Positions 11,229-23,084 of a stretch of 64,000 nt of DNA are shown here, one piece after another (the stretch's first letter is position 1; every line of letters starts with the position of its first letter). Origin of the DNA: Tachypleus tridentatus (taxonomy: Eukaryota > Arthropoda > Merostomata > Xiphosura > Limulidae); the NCBI RefSeq assembly GCF_004210375.1, contig NC_134828.1, forward strand, positions 20,452,400-20,516,399. The letters are read 5' to 3'. The notes beneath the pieces were generated by a model that was given only the letters and a program-made list of their open reading frames with translations, searched no databases and was not told where the DNA came from. The position numbers and the translations under genes are program-made.

Positions 11229-11376
11229 GACTGTGCATCTTATGCACTGCAGGAAACCCACAGATATATACTTGTCAAAGTGGAGAGTTGTCACAAATTG
11301 TGAGACCAAGTAATAGTCTTTGGAACAGGTTTTCAGAAGAGATTCAAGAAATTTTGGTACCTTTGCAGCACTCCAG
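11229..11376 (+). pseudogene. ATR exon with a frameshift (pre-FAT region)
   Basis: The acceptor TTTTGTAG ends at 11228 and the donor GTATGT follows 11376. The first codons read DCASYALQE, matching human ATR SAYALQE. The later part reads IYTC and SLWNRFSEEIQEILVPLQHS in another frame, matching human IYDC and QLWRRFPEHVREILEPHL. The switch falls at GAAACCC near 11255, where one extra base would restore the frame. In the unshifted frame a TGA follows soon after. This may be a true mutation or a homopolymer error. The exon has no second copy in the window to compare with. Confidence 0.8.
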
Positions 11377-11670
11377 GTATGTATTTTATTTTTTATTATA
11401 ATGAAATTTAGACAGTAATTTTCAGTTATTTTCTTTCTTATCAATTTTTTTTCTAACATTGTTCATTGTGTTATGTTTTTCTTTTATCTTTACTGTGTTA
11501 TAAAACATTACAATTCAACAGTATTTTAGCCTAGTTTAAACATTAAAAACTCAATTTTTTTTTAAATATTTCACATAAACTGAAAAGTTATTTGAATATT
11601 GAAGTTGTTCTGCTTTTTAATAAAAAAGTAAAAAAAAAAGTTCATCAGGTTTTCTGTTATTATTTGATAG

Positions 11671-11783
11671 GTACATTATGTCTAGTAACAAGAGGACTTC
11701 CTTTCCATGCCCAATATATGGGAGCAAACTAGGAAGCACTTTTAAAGATTGGGCCTGTAATTGGGCATCTTGTCTTCCAGAAG
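11671..11783 (+). CDS. ATR exon (pre-FAT region)
   Basis: The acceptor TTTGATAG ends at 11670 and the donor GTAAGA follows. The exon is open and continues the reading phase of the preceding exon end (AG plus G gives Arg). It encodes SSNKRTSFPCPIYGSKLGST followed by FKDWACNWASCLPE. This aligns with human ATR SSQKSTDWSGVKKPIYLSKL, then GSNFAEWSASWAGYL. It ends in phase 1. No frame break is visible inside this exon. Confidence 0.85.
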
Positions 11784-12443
11784 GTAAGAAGCACTTTTCT
11801 GTGATAAAAAGAAATGAGATAATTAGGTTGCTAATCAATATTATTGTTATAGGTGATTATTATATTAATTAAAACCATGACAAAATTTGAACTAGAGATC
11901 AGACTGTGTAGATAAAAGTATTACAGAAACAGAGGCACCTCACAGTTCAGCTAAACATATCTGTTCACACAGTTTTGTAAGTCTGAGTTTCATTTCCTTT
12001 CTAATTCAGGAGAATGTTAATTTCAACTATTAAGTAACGTGCACACAGTTCTGTAACATTTGTCACAGTTTTAGCCCATTAGGAGCACATTATTGAAACT
12101 TACTCTACAAATATGTTTAGAACATAAAGGTGGTATACACTTTAGAATTTCTTTTGGGGTAGACTACTGTAGTATCAAAGACAAGTACTAGATTATAATC
12201 ACCACATTACACTTAAAATTCTCTCATTTTGTCTTTGTATATGTTAATTTTCTGTTTCTAATGGAAAGAAAAGAAATAATGCAGAATAGTTTTTATAAAA
12301 CTGCTTTTGAGAACAGATTATGCCATAGAGAAAAACAACCAAAATCATTTCAATTTAAAACTAACTTTTCCATGCTCATTAGCATGTTTTAAATGCCCTT
12401 AGTTTTATAAAATTTATATGGTTTTGTGTATTTAATTTCTCAG

Positions 12444-12580
12444 ATAAAGCGAGAGAATACAGCTAGAGTTTTTCAGTCATGCTTCATGATTGTCAAAACG
12501 ATGTGAAGACAGCAGTTTTTCTTCTTCCTCACATCATGGTTAATGTTTTACAAGATGCAAGCAATGAAGAAAAGGAAGAT
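12444..12580 (+). pseudogene. ATR exon with two frame breaks
   Basis: The acceptor TTAATTTCTCAG ends at 12443 and the donor GTTTGT follows 12580. Protein similarity is unmistakable: RENTARVFQSCFMIVK aligns with human RHDLASKIFTCCSIMMK, and DVKTAVFLLPHIMVNVL aligns with DFKVTIYLLPHILVYVL. The entry phase from the previous exon does not fit the frame used from 12450 on, which points to a small indel in GATAAAGCGAG. A second shift lies in GTCAAAACGATG near 12494-12505, consistent with one lost A. Two indels in one 137-bp exon argue for decay rather than an isolated base-calling error. Confidence 0.8.
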
Positions 12581-14763
12581 GTTTGTTTTAAGAAATAATA
12601 TAAAGTATAGAAGTAAATGTACATAATTCTTTATATGACATTTTCTTTTTTTCAGAAGTAAAGAATGTAATACAACTGATAGGCTGTGAGATTTTAAAGA
12701 CAGAGCTTAGCATTGATAGCCATTTGACAGACTTCTGCATCTTCTCTTATCAGATTGGCCAATCATTAATTTTGTTTAGATCTGGTAATAAAATGTTTTA
12801 AGGGGTAAGAAAGCAGGGAACAGAAAGAAAATACCAGTACCAGTACATCTGCTTTGATGTTTACAGTAAATAGAAAAGATTCTGAATTGGTTAATTATCC
12901 ATCAGTCAGCCAAAGGTATTCTGACTTTTGGAACATTTTACTTAACTTTAGTCTTTCAGTCGTTTTCAGGATGTGAATTCTATTGTGAGAAACTATTTTC
13001 AAAATAATATTAAAAGTACTTCCTTTTATCAAAAAATTTTCTTTCTTTCTTATTGTTGATTACAAATCCTAGTTCCATCTTACATATCTAGTCAATTTCA
13101 ACTTGATTGAAAGTAACATTATTTCTTTTGACAGTTTATTTTGCCAGTTACAACTGTCACTGCCAGAAACAAAGATAAAACTGTCAAAAATGTATGAGAG
13201 ACCTATGGTCAGATCTTTGAAATTGAGATCAACGTTACTTTTGTCAGTCTAATTAACAATATTTTGCTAAGAGTATTTTTGGACAGCATGAATTTATATC
13301 TAATAATGTTTTTTTTAATAGATATTAAATTATTTATGTGTATCTTATGAGTGCTATAAACTTAACAGTAACATTCAAGAAGAAATAGTTTGAATTATTA
13401 GAATAATTTGTTTTTATTTACTGTACATGTTTACTTAGCTTATGTGCACTGAAGTCTTGTCATAGCTTTCAACAAATATAATGTAATATGATAAACATGA
13501 ATGTTAAAATAAACTATAATCCACTTTTGCATGTTACACCAAATGTTATAGCATTAAAAATACCAGTTGAACAGTGATTTTGATTTATATAATTATATAA
13601 GACAACATTGTTTGTTTTTTGAATGCTGTGCAGTGTAAGACTACAGTGTTACTGCAATAGTAAATGATGCACAGGCAGATAGGTTTAAAAAAACTGCATC
13701 TAGGTTGAGTCAGGTGTCTAAAGCTCTGTTTGGTTGGTTAAACTTGCTCTTAGACTGTGTCAAATGTCTGTAGTTTTTACTTTGGCACTGTAAGTATACA
13801 GACTGCTAAAATAGAGACTATACGAGGATAGCTTGTATTTCACACACCTACTAAGGTGCATTATGCTCACATATAGCAGGAAATGACTTGCTTCTTATTG
13901 TGCCAAGAACATACCAAGTGGACCAACAATATAAGAATAGTAATTTTACAAGTGAGCTATGTCTCACCCTGCTACCACATAACAGCTATGTGCTTATTTG
14001 ATGAGTATCTGAGAGTCAGGTTAAATACCATATTCATATGGAGACATTGTACATATGATGGTGATTCAAGTTGGTGTTGACAGTAATGAACATTGGAAGA
14101 CTTTGTTTTACGATCTTCTGATTGGACTACTAATGCCTTAAATTCTATTATCCTGTGTTCTGTCACATAATGAATTATGATTTTCATTCTAACTGTGTAG
14201 AAGTAATCAGTACATCGTCTTCAAAAAGAGGGGATTGAGTGAAGTGTGTCACCAGTCTTCATATCCATTGTTCATGCATGAGATACTCTTGTGAGCTTCA
14301 TAACATCCTATGAAATAATTCAGAATACTGAAAATGCCCTGAAGATATTTGTTTTAATGGAGTGATTACTGATGCCTTAGAACTTAATGAACATTCTGAT
14401 TTCGAGTATACAGCATCAGTGCTGTACTGCCTTTGTTGTTCATGGTGGTTGTCCTACATATTAAGATGAAATCCCAGAATTGTGGAGGTGTAAAGATGAC
14501 TGATTTATACCAAAGTGAACTGAAAATGTGAGCTGAATAATGTGTTCACAGCAGTTTTGCATTATCATAGATGTTATAAATTACAAGAATCTATGAAATA
14601 TTTTGCTGCATATTTTAGTAGTAGAATTTTAAAAGCAAAATGGAATGTGAAATAATTTTTTAACGTTGATAATCAAGGTAGATTTTAATCTCACTAAAAT
14701 TTAGAATTAATATGTGTTATTATAAAAAGAAAAGCAAAACTTTTTATGTATTTGGGTCTATAG
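12581..14763 (+). other. ATR intron, no further feature seen
   Basis: An AT-rich intron between two ATR exons. Short open frames on both strands around 13883-14187 have no family resemblance and lack supporting splice structure. Confidence 0.6.
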
Positions 14764-14971
14764 ATCTACAGAGAGATTATGGCTGTTCTAAGCCATGTTG
14801 ACCAAGCTGAACAGAGCAAATTGAAGTTTCATGAGAAGACTGACCTTTGCCACTTGAGTGCCCAGACTGTGTTTTCAATATTGGATTGTTTAACGGTTTG
14901 GTGTCGTCAGTATTTTGTGATGTTGAGATCTAGAAACCAGAATAACTCCAAGCCTGCAAATAAAGGGAAAG
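14764..14971 (+). CDS. ATR exon at the start of the FAT region
   Basis: The acceptor GTCTATAG ends at 14763 and the donor GTAGTT follows 14971. The 208-bp exon is open from phase 0 to phase 1. It encodes IYREIMAVLSHVDQ, then LKFHEKTDLCHLSAQTVFSI and LDCLTVWCRQYF, ending NQNNSKPANKGK. Human ATR has YAEIMAVLKHDDQ, LCQLSTQTVFSML, DHLTQWARHKF and HSKSNRNK in the same order. It joins in phase to the exon at 19375, giving GKVVISLVDPHND. Confidence 0.9.
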
Positions 14972-15639
14972 GTAGTTGGAATACTCATTAATTAATCATG
15001 AGCTTAAGTTACTGGTATTTTATGTTCATTTTCTTTGAGAAATTAAAGACTGTAAATATTATAAAACAATTAAAATGCTTGTTCTAGTCATTGATTAACA
15101 GCCTTATTTATGTTTTTACAACATAAAAATGTCACTTTGCTAGGAAATAAGTAATGATTTATTAGGGTAATAATTTCAAAATTTGAAGCAGAGTTACCAG
15201 AATATTTTCTCATGTAAAATAATTGAATTTACTACAAGACTTTCATCTGTAGAAGCTAGTGGTGGTAATAACTTTTGGGTAACAAATTTTCTACAGTGTT
15301 CTTTAAGAAAACATTAATTTCATTATTAGTCTAGCCTGTATTTCTAAAACTGTTGTGTTGCCTTTAGATTCCTTTAGGTAGAGGAGAAGGTTTGTCCACT
15401 TAGTTGTTGTTGCTTTCTCATTGTGTAAAGCATCATTCTTTGGCTACAGGTTGAGATCCAGTCATATATATTTATATACACACACAAAACATTGTGGTCC
15501 AATAACCCTAACCACTAACATGAGATACAGGTTTCATGACTGCCTAAATCCAACCTTGGCTACCTGGTTGAGGTTAACCTATACGAATGATTACTCGTAT
15601 TCTGTTCCACCTTGGATATAAAAAATTAAGTTTCAGGTG

Positions 15640-15900
15640 AAGAGCATATCTGTTCTGGATGTAGTTCAGTTCTCCCACTCTTGTACTATTCTTTTTCTTG
15701 GTATACTCCTGTTCTATGAAGACACTTTCTGTATGGATCATGCCTGCACCAGCCCCTCCACCTTCTTAACATGGGATTCTAGTGTCAGTAGATGGTCTAT
15801 TTCGAAAGTTAACTGAACATGTATTTTCGATAATACTTACCTTCACTGACACTCTCCTGTTCTATCTTCCCACTAAAACCAAATGTATTTCTCAGAAAAA
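15640..15900. repeat. Possible diverged dispersed repeat
   Basis: The stretch around 15818-15850 (TGTATTTTCGATAATACTTA) resembles 43080-43110 (TGTATTTCGTATAGGTACTT) and both are followed by a TCACTGACACT- or TCTGTCACACT-like sequence. This suggests one repeat family, perhaps related to the DIRS-like element, but the match is short. Confidence 0.3.
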
Positions 15901-16430
15901 GTGACTGTGTTGTCAGGATGAGATGGTTATATACAGTACCTAGTTTGAAGGCACATTAAAGTTTGTGGAGCAGTTTGCTAGTTAGAACTTGTCTAAGGTA
16001 TTTAGGTTGGGTATAAAAGACTGAAGTTAGTATTTTCAGTGCTCAGATGGGCAAAATATGGAATCCTTAGAAATCATGAAATAGCTGTAATGTCTGCATA
16101 GGTAAGTATTATTGGAAGTGCATTTTAGTTTAAGAAAGCATTAGTTTCCATTTTTGATACATTACCATCTAAACCCTGAGTTTGACTTATAGTTTAATGA
16201 AGAGCAATTGAATATTTTAAATGGTAGTGTGTACACAAACCTATGTATGTCACTTAGGTCTTTAACATTCAAGAGATGTACAAACAAGTCATCATGTTCT
16301 TTCAAGAGCTGTAGTTTGTGACAGGACCTTTTCATCCATGTAGCAAGTGTATAGTTATACTGTGACTTAATCTGGTGCATTATATTCAGTACTGTGTGGT
16401 CTAACTTTCATGCAGTATTAAGGACTTAAC

Positions 16431-16600
16431 AATGTTTAATCCTTTTATAATGGATCATGGATCAAAGGCCATCTTGTTGTGTTTGTTGACTTGCATTCAA
16501 GATTGTATTGAACAAATATTTTATGAATTTATGTCAGTAAGTTTGGAATCAAATTGTAGATTATAATTTTACTATTTAATGTTATGTATGAGTTAATTTC
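16431..16600. repeat. Unclassified interspersed repeat, diverged copy
   Basis: About 75% similar by eye to 186-360 and 20426-20600, over a stretch that includes ATGGATCATGGATCAAAGG and the downstream TTGACTTGCATTCAAGATT. It lies in the intron between the exons at 14764 and 19375. Confidence 0.5.
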
Positions 16601-18880
16601 TTAGTTTAAAAATAAGTATTAAAAGAAGATAAATATTGATTTTAGTGAGTCACATGTTATGTTTAATGCTGCACAGTTTAAAATTAGATGTTTGTGGTGT
16701 CAAAATACTAAGTTCACAGTTTCATACAAATTAGAACTCAGATTACTAACTTTAACAAGCTAGAATATAAAATAAAAAGGTATGAGGTCTTTAACACAGT
16801 GGGCTCTATTCAACTCTTTCCAATTTTTGAAACAGTCCATTATATACTCTTACTACAGTATATGACATGTGAATAACCAATCACTAGCTTAAGATGTTCC
16901 TAAAGTGGTTTTTAGCTATTTTAATCTTCGAAAAAGCTAGTGTTCTTTCAATCTAAGTTTTCAAGGAGTTTGGATGTGTCTTTAGTCTGCTCATAGTTTC
17001 ATATATTTTAAAATTGATATAAATCTAGTTACTAAGTGGAATTCTATGGTATCAGTGTAGTTATTTATGATTTTTGGTTATTCAACTGTATGTATAAAAC
17101 CTAAAAAAAATTGTTTGATATCCTCCACTTGTGAAATTTCAAAAGGCTTAGCAACTTATGTCCAGCAACAACCAAGTACAGAGATCGTAGAGAGAAGAGA
17201 TAATTGTTTGCTTTTCCCATTTTTTTTTCTATATTTTAAGAAAAGTTTAATAATTTATTTCTAAATAGTCATAATGTATATACATATATATAATGTATAA
17301 TAATTTAAATGTGTCTGTATATTACAAAATACTAGTCCACTAAAACACAGCCAAGACAGAAAAGACTAAAGGTCAGTTTTACATTACTGGATATGTAATA
17401 TGAGAGCACCAGATCAATGCAAGTTGCACAATGCTAGCTAGGCATGACTGGAAGGTCAGTAACATAATAAATATATATGTAACATATAGCATTATGAGAC
17501 TTAGTCTACTTAAACTAAACATTTGTATTTTCATGTTACAATATGTCATCATCATAGCACTAAAAAAAATAAAATTATTTATTTCCTAATTTTTTTAATG
17601 ATAGTTACAAAGCTAGTTAAGTGACAGACCCCACAGCTGGAGTGTAGAAAATAACATAATGTATAAAGTTTTGCTGAAATCAAACATCTGAAATATATTT
17701 GGGAAGTTTTAGAGATTATGCAAATAATATTTGAGATTTTTGGGATGAAGAACAGTTTTTAACTCATAACATGAAATCACTTTGCACTCATACTAGTAAT
17801 GAAACAGGCTCAATTTTCACAAACAGATCTTTTATAAAAATAGTTCATGAAACATCTGATTTTGTAAAAAAATACTTGTATCTGTACTAATGTCTACCAG
17901 ATTTTGTGAAGGTACATGTGCTGTATCAAAAGTTATAGTACAAATACTTAATGTGTGCAAATGTGTAGATGAACTTGTATATTATACTGAGTCTGTAGCA
18001 AAAGGGCAAATTACTGCTAGTTATCATAATTTTTTCCTGATCTGTCTCTAGCAAAAGCTATCCTTCATATATAAAATGAAGTAGCATGTATAAACTATCT
18101 GTTACACCTTATTCATTGATATTTGTATGTAACTTCTAAAAATATGTAACCTGTAAACTTTAGAACTACATTGATAATGAAGAGAAATTCATCTTTGTAT
18201 GTGGCTTATGTACTTGTATTGTATATTGTGTTTTCAACTTGATTCACGGATGAAAACTTTGACTGCATTTAACAGAAACAAGATATGTCAGCAGTCTCAT
18301 TTGAAAAATCTGATAAGCTGACAATTTTGTAGATTTTGGTTTAAAGTGGAGAAACTATAGAATGATGTGTTGGAGCTTTCATCCTGAAAGGAAGCAAATG
18401 TGATGATTGTTATGGTATAAATAAAACCAGAATTTACAAAATATTTGATTTCTCAAAACAAGCAAAGTAAGTTGCAGTTTAATAATAAAATGATCTTGTG
18501 GAAACCACCAAAATGTATTGCCAACTTGCCCTTGAAAGTAGAAATTCAGCTAATAAATGATGGCAGAGTTTCAATGTTGAATTCATTTGCAATTTTTTCA
18601 GTTTCTGTGCCACATCTCCTTTAGCTCTATATATATATCAACATACTCCATGAAATGCTTCAGTTCATTGTAGAGTCAAATTATTGCAACATCAGTATTT
18701 TGTGATTCATCTTTAGTGGTTTTTATTGTTTTTCTGATAAGCTTCAAAGATCTGAAGTTGTTTACATGTACAATCTGTACTATTATAGTTCATTCAAACT
18801 TTGCTGCTTTCAACATCTGTTTTGTAACTGATATCAACTTCTGTTTAGAACTTTATCGTTAAAATAATAGATAAAATTCC
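16601..18880 (+). other. ATR intron, no recognised feature
   Basis: AT-rich intron sequence with no protein similarity, structured RNA or clear repeat recognised. Confidence 0.5.
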
Positions 18881-18884
18881 AAAT

Positions 18885-19255
18885 TATTGTGCTGTGACCA
18901 ATTTTCTTTTGACTTGATGGAGGTTGTTAAGATTTTGTTATTGACAAATAAAAACCCATAATTACACATTTTGCAAGGTGACCTGTTTTTCTTGGACCTG
19001 ACAGAAATTTTTGTGATTCTATTCTTTACATAATAAGACATGGTTTGTAATTATTGGTGACCTAATGGAGGTCCTATGGGTTTTGTTCTTGACAGAATAA
19101 AAACGATTCTTAGTTGTTGAGATGTAATCTGCTACTAGGACCTCAAGATGGCTGTTTTGGTTCTGTTGTTAACAGAATAGAATTATTCTCAGTTATTGAG
19201 ATGTGACCCATTACTAAGACCTCATGATGACTGTTGTGGTTCTGAATATTCATAA
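18885..19255 (+). repeat. Diverged tandem repeat, period about 81 bp
   Basis: At 19050-19255 units share GAATAAAAACGATTCTTAG or GAATAGAATTATTCTCAG, followed by TTGTTGAGATGT or TTATTGAGATGT, then a GGACCTCAAGATG or AGACCTCATGATG core. An older, looser unit lies near 18885-18960 (GACTTGATGGAGGTTGTTAA). The array ends about 120 bp before an ATR exon. Confidence 0.6.
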
Positions 19256-19374
19256 GCTCATGCATAGAATGAATACACCAACTTTCCTTAATCTATAATA
19301 AATGTTTTACATGTAAAGACAATGTATTTTTCGTTTTTTGTGATTTGCTTTTGCTAATGCATGAATTGACAAAG

Positions 19375-19568
19375 TTGTTATTTCTCTTGTGGACCCACAT
19401 AATGATCCCAACTATAAGTCTGTTTATGACATCCTGAAGAGTGTTCCAGAAGACCTTTTAGCTCGTGCCTCCTTTGTTTGTCAAGCTTTTGCTCGGGCTT
19501 TAATGTATTTAGAATTATCAATCAAGAATAACCAAGAATCATCACGGCTACAGTTGGCTTTCTTGCAG
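19375..19568 (+). CDS. ATR FAT-domain exon
   Basis: AG at 19373-19374 precedes the exon and the donor GTAAAT follows 19568. Joined in phase with the exon at 14764, it reads VVISLVDPHNDPNYKSVYDI and then LKSVPEDLLARASFVCQAFA and RALMYLELSIKNNQ, ending LQLAFLQ. This matches the human ATR segment with VASFRSKAYTRAVMHFESFI and HLGFLQ. The exon is 194 bp, open, and ends in phase 0. It joins directly to the next exon, which starts KLYILLDEPDG, as in human FLQKLYAAMHEPDG. Confidence 0.9.
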
Positions 19569-20296
19569 GTAAATAATTTTGAAATGATATCTCTTGTAAT
19601 TTTGTATAATGAAATATTAATAAAATATTAATACTACTAAGATTACATCACATGCCAGAATATTCTGTTTGATATCAAATGACAAAATAATAGTTTAAGG
19701 AAAACAATAGATATTGGTAATTTTGCATTGAAACAGATTTTAAGTGTGAATCTGCAGTGTGTGTTATGTGAAGTTGCAATATTCATGAGATGAATAGAAA
19801 CCAAACTGTGTAAAGTTTAATACTTACAATCTTTCAATGAGCTAATTGTATAATAAAATTCTGGGCTTGTACCTTAAACTCAGATTTGTGCTATAACTTT
19901 TACTACTGTCAGACTTACATCTTCTGTAGTACAACTTTACATGCACATATACATAAAATTATAGCTCTCAAAGAATATTTTCAGAGTACTCATGTTAAAA
20001 TGTTTTTATTTTTCATTGTTTACACCTTTTCTCCTGATAATTTGGTTCATATCAACAAAATTTCCCATTATTTCAATGGTACTGTCACAGGGCAGACTCA
20101 GTGTACCTTATTTCTGATCCTGTGCCTCTCCTTACCTGTTAATGAACTTCAGAATCACTCTTTATAAGAATAAGGAATCTAAAAATATTCAGTATTCAAA
20201 TGCAAAAAATGTTTATATATATATAGGATGAATGCATTGTTTTTTATTACTACTTTTTTCAGTTTTGATCAGTATGCATCTATTTTTTTGTCTTAG

Positions 20297-20402
20297 AAAC
20301 TGTACATCCTCCTTGATGAACCAGATGGAGTGGCAGGAGTAGCAGCATCTCGTCAAGAAGACCCCACACTTCATGATTTGATTCTAGGTCATGAAGCAAC
20401 TG
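20297..20402 (+). CDS. ATR FAT-domain exon (contig 2 copy)
   Basis: The acceptor TGTCTTAG ends at 20296 and the donor GTATGT follows 20402. It encodes KLYILLDEPDGVAGVAASRQ and EDPTLHDLILGHEAT, aligning with human KLYAAMHEPDGVAGVSAIRK and AEPSLKEQILEHES. DEPDGVAGV is the most diagnostic ATR motif in the window. The exon is open and ends in phase 1. It is identical in coding sequence to 57-162. The next exon expected from the human protein (LLRDATACYDRAI) was not found. Confidence 0.92.
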
Positions 20403-20425
20403 GTATGTAAAAGTAAATATTTCTT

Positions 20426-20600
20426 TATGTATGTAACTGTTAACCCTTTCCAGATGGGTCATGGGTCAAAGGCCACATCATTGCACTTGTCAACTTACAT
20501 TCAAAATTTTATTGAACTACTATTTTATAACTTCTTAAGTTTGGTATCAAACTGTATGTTAATATTTAAATGTTCATATTATACGTTATTTAAAAAGACA
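20426..20600. repeat. Unclassified interspersed repeat, copy 2
   Basis: Duplicate of 186-360 in the second copy of this intron. It differs by a few bases, for example TTTAAATGTTCAT against TTTAAATTTTCAT. Confidence 0.5.
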
Positions 20601-20810
20601 CCTAAACATCGATTTTTGTGTGTCATGGTGTGTTCTTATCTGATTTTTGAGTTATCTGTGAACTTTTAAATTTGGTTGTTTGTTAGTAATTCAAATAACA
20701 TATACTAAGGTAATTAGAGAACTGATTTTGTGGTCTTTATTTACTGAGTACTAACTTAAACATAATTAAATTTTATCCTGTGTATAGTATTATCTACTAA
20801 TTGATTTGTT

Positions 20811-20925
20811 CCCAGTTGGTACAGCAGTAAGTTTATAGATTTACAATGCTAAAATCAGGGGTTAAATTCCCCTCGGTAGACTCAGCAGATAGCCAGATGT
20901 TTGCTATAAGAAAACACACACACAC
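20811..20925 (+). repeat. tRNA-derived SINE fragment (second copy)
   Basis: Same element as 571-696, with the pol III B box GGTTAAATTCC changed at one conserved position and a shorter CA tail. It is the matching insertion in the other copy of this intron, not an independent insertion. Confidence 0.65.
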
Positions 20926-21283
20926 TAATTGATTTTTGTTGTTTTTTATAAACTGGTAAATCTATAACCTAGTTATTTTAGGTGAATTTCTGTTTTCTCA
21001 ATCACTATGATTTTCTTTTACACAGATATACTATCCATTTATTTTATTAATTCAAGCTATGCTATTTTTTATTAATTATTCTATTACATTGTATCCAACA
21101 TAAAATTTATACAATTATACACTTGTGCTTTTAATGTTTTAAAAAGTTGTCCAAAGATGTTTAATACCACATTATGTGTAAATAATAGAAAGCCAACATT
21201 CTAAGGCTGGTGTAGAATCTCTAGCATCAGGGAATCATTTGCTGAGGCTTTGTTCTCTTAACATCTTTTATATTTTGGTTTTT

Positions 21284-23084
21284 CTGATTTACTTGCTCCT
21301 GATTATGATATAGTGACCTAATCTTAATTCACTAACTTGACAGGTTCTCTTCTGCCAAAGAAAATCCACAGTCAATTTAATGTGACTCCGACAAGGGGAT
21401 CATTGTGATTATTAAATGGTACTTCTGTACGTGAAATCAGAAAACATCGTGTTTAAGTGTGTATCTTTATTAATAACTGTTTATACATACCCATGTTATT
21501 CCATCCTTCATTGTGTGCACTAAAGAGAGGTTTTTGTGCACTTTATATTTTTAATGTGTTTAGTTATTCATTATGTAATTGGGCTGTAACAACCAGTTTT
21601 TTGTGTCTTAAATATGAAATGTATATTCTTGCTCACATCCAACAAATGTCTGGAAAACTGGCATCTTGAATAATTTCAGTGTCTTTGAAATACTTCTCTT
21701 GCTGCTGTTTATGAGCTAAGTACTCATCAACAAAGTTTTGCAGGCACATGAATTCATATTTTCTTTACTAACTAAACATTTCTTTCTGCTGTAATGGTAC
21801 TGCTAGTGTGGGAATGTTTCTTCTATGTTATTCTGAAATCAAGTATTGTATTAGTTTTGAAGCTACAATTTCATATTTTGGCTGAATTTCTCTGTTATTT
21901 TATTTTGTTGTAAACAATTTTATTTTACTCTGTGATGACGACAAAACCCACTTGTAGAGAAAAATATATATGTAAAAACGGCTGGTATGAGTAGAGAAAT
22001 CTATGTACAACGATGACTGAAGAAGGTCGAAACATTGTTCGCTCTTCTACATAATGCTTTCTCTACCCATACCAACAGTTTTTACATATATAATTTTTTT
22101 ATACTGTGTAGTGTTTCAAATTTAATTTAAAACAAAATTTATCAGAGTGTTATGCATCAAAAGTTAGATCTTTCAACCAACTTTATTGTTTTGACAATAA
22201 AGCTTGAAGCTTCAGACAAGTCATAATTGTCGTTTTGACATTAAAAATTGAAGCCTTGTACCATTGTTTTGGCACCAGAGTTACAGTTTCACACTTAGAT
22301 CAAATTTACTTGAATCTTTGTAATGCTTTGAAACTACAGCTCATTTGGAAAGTCCAGTTGGACATTCAAACCAAATTTCATTGTTTTTTTTAGTGTTTTA
22401 AAATTATTATTTTATTTTCAGACTATACCCCATTTTACTTTACATTGCTTTAATATTACTACTGATAATTTATGAAATGAATGTATTTGTTCTGTTTTTA
22501 ATAGTAAGATGTATTTAAAGTAAAAAATTACATGTTGATATATTTGGTAATTATTATATAATGGTCTCTTTGTTTGTTTTTAGTTCATAAATTCATATAT
22601 GTGTATATATACATGGGTGCTCTTATCTTAAGCTATTTGACTTTTGTTAATTTTGTTAATCCCCACATTGCTATTTTAACCTTGTGATAAAACAAGAATA
22701 CATGAAGTCACCAAAGACAAGTGAAGATATCATTTCACATGTATTTCAGATAACTTCTGGAACATTCTAATTAACAATTATTTAAATAGCAAGTTTTTCT
22801 CCTTGGTCTTGTGGATATATATAAACAAAATCTGTCATCATTATATCTAAATTTTAAATGATTCATTAGGTGTAACCTTTAGAACTCTTACTATTGTTAA
22901 AAATAAATTTGTTGTTTTATTGCTTGAAGTACTTAAATATAAGATCAAATTGTTTGATAGATTCTTTAGGCAGAATATTCATGATGAAACTTTGTGGAAT
23001 GGACGGCTACTGCTTGTTGTGAAGACACAAGTGTAGAGGATGACATTTCAAAAGTCTTCCGCCTTTAGTCTTAAAGACAAAAAA
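21284..23084 (+). other. Intron segment found only in contig 2
   Basis: This stretch runs from the point where contig 1 ends to a sharp breakpoint at 23084/23085 and has no match in contig 3. It contains the small fold-back repeat at 21964-22092. No convincing ATR exon is present. An exon-like peptide near 22975 was considered and rejected. Confidence 0.55.
21964..22092. repeat. Short fold-back element (MITE-like), 35-bp inverted ends
   Basis: The left end includes TGTAAAAACGGCTGGTATGA and the right end its near-complement (CCATACCAACAGTTTTTACA). The ends are about 85-90% complementary over about 35 bp. The 55-bp centre includes AAGAAGGTCGAAACATTGTT. Single right-end copies lie at 34581-34623 and 61409-61450, which supports a dispersed family. 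No transposase is present, so any movement would depend on another element. Confidence 0.7.

Noticed and set aside
15440-15560. Minus-strand tRNA-like SINE head (GTTAGTGGTTAGGGTTATTGG)
   Set aside because: No B box at the expected distance, so the resemblance is too weak to call.
22975-23080. Exon-like peptide with ETLWNGRLLL that loosely resembles an ATR segment
   Set aside because: The better match to that ATR segment is the exon at 44255-44317. The sequence here has stops in all frames soon after and no donor before the breakpoint.
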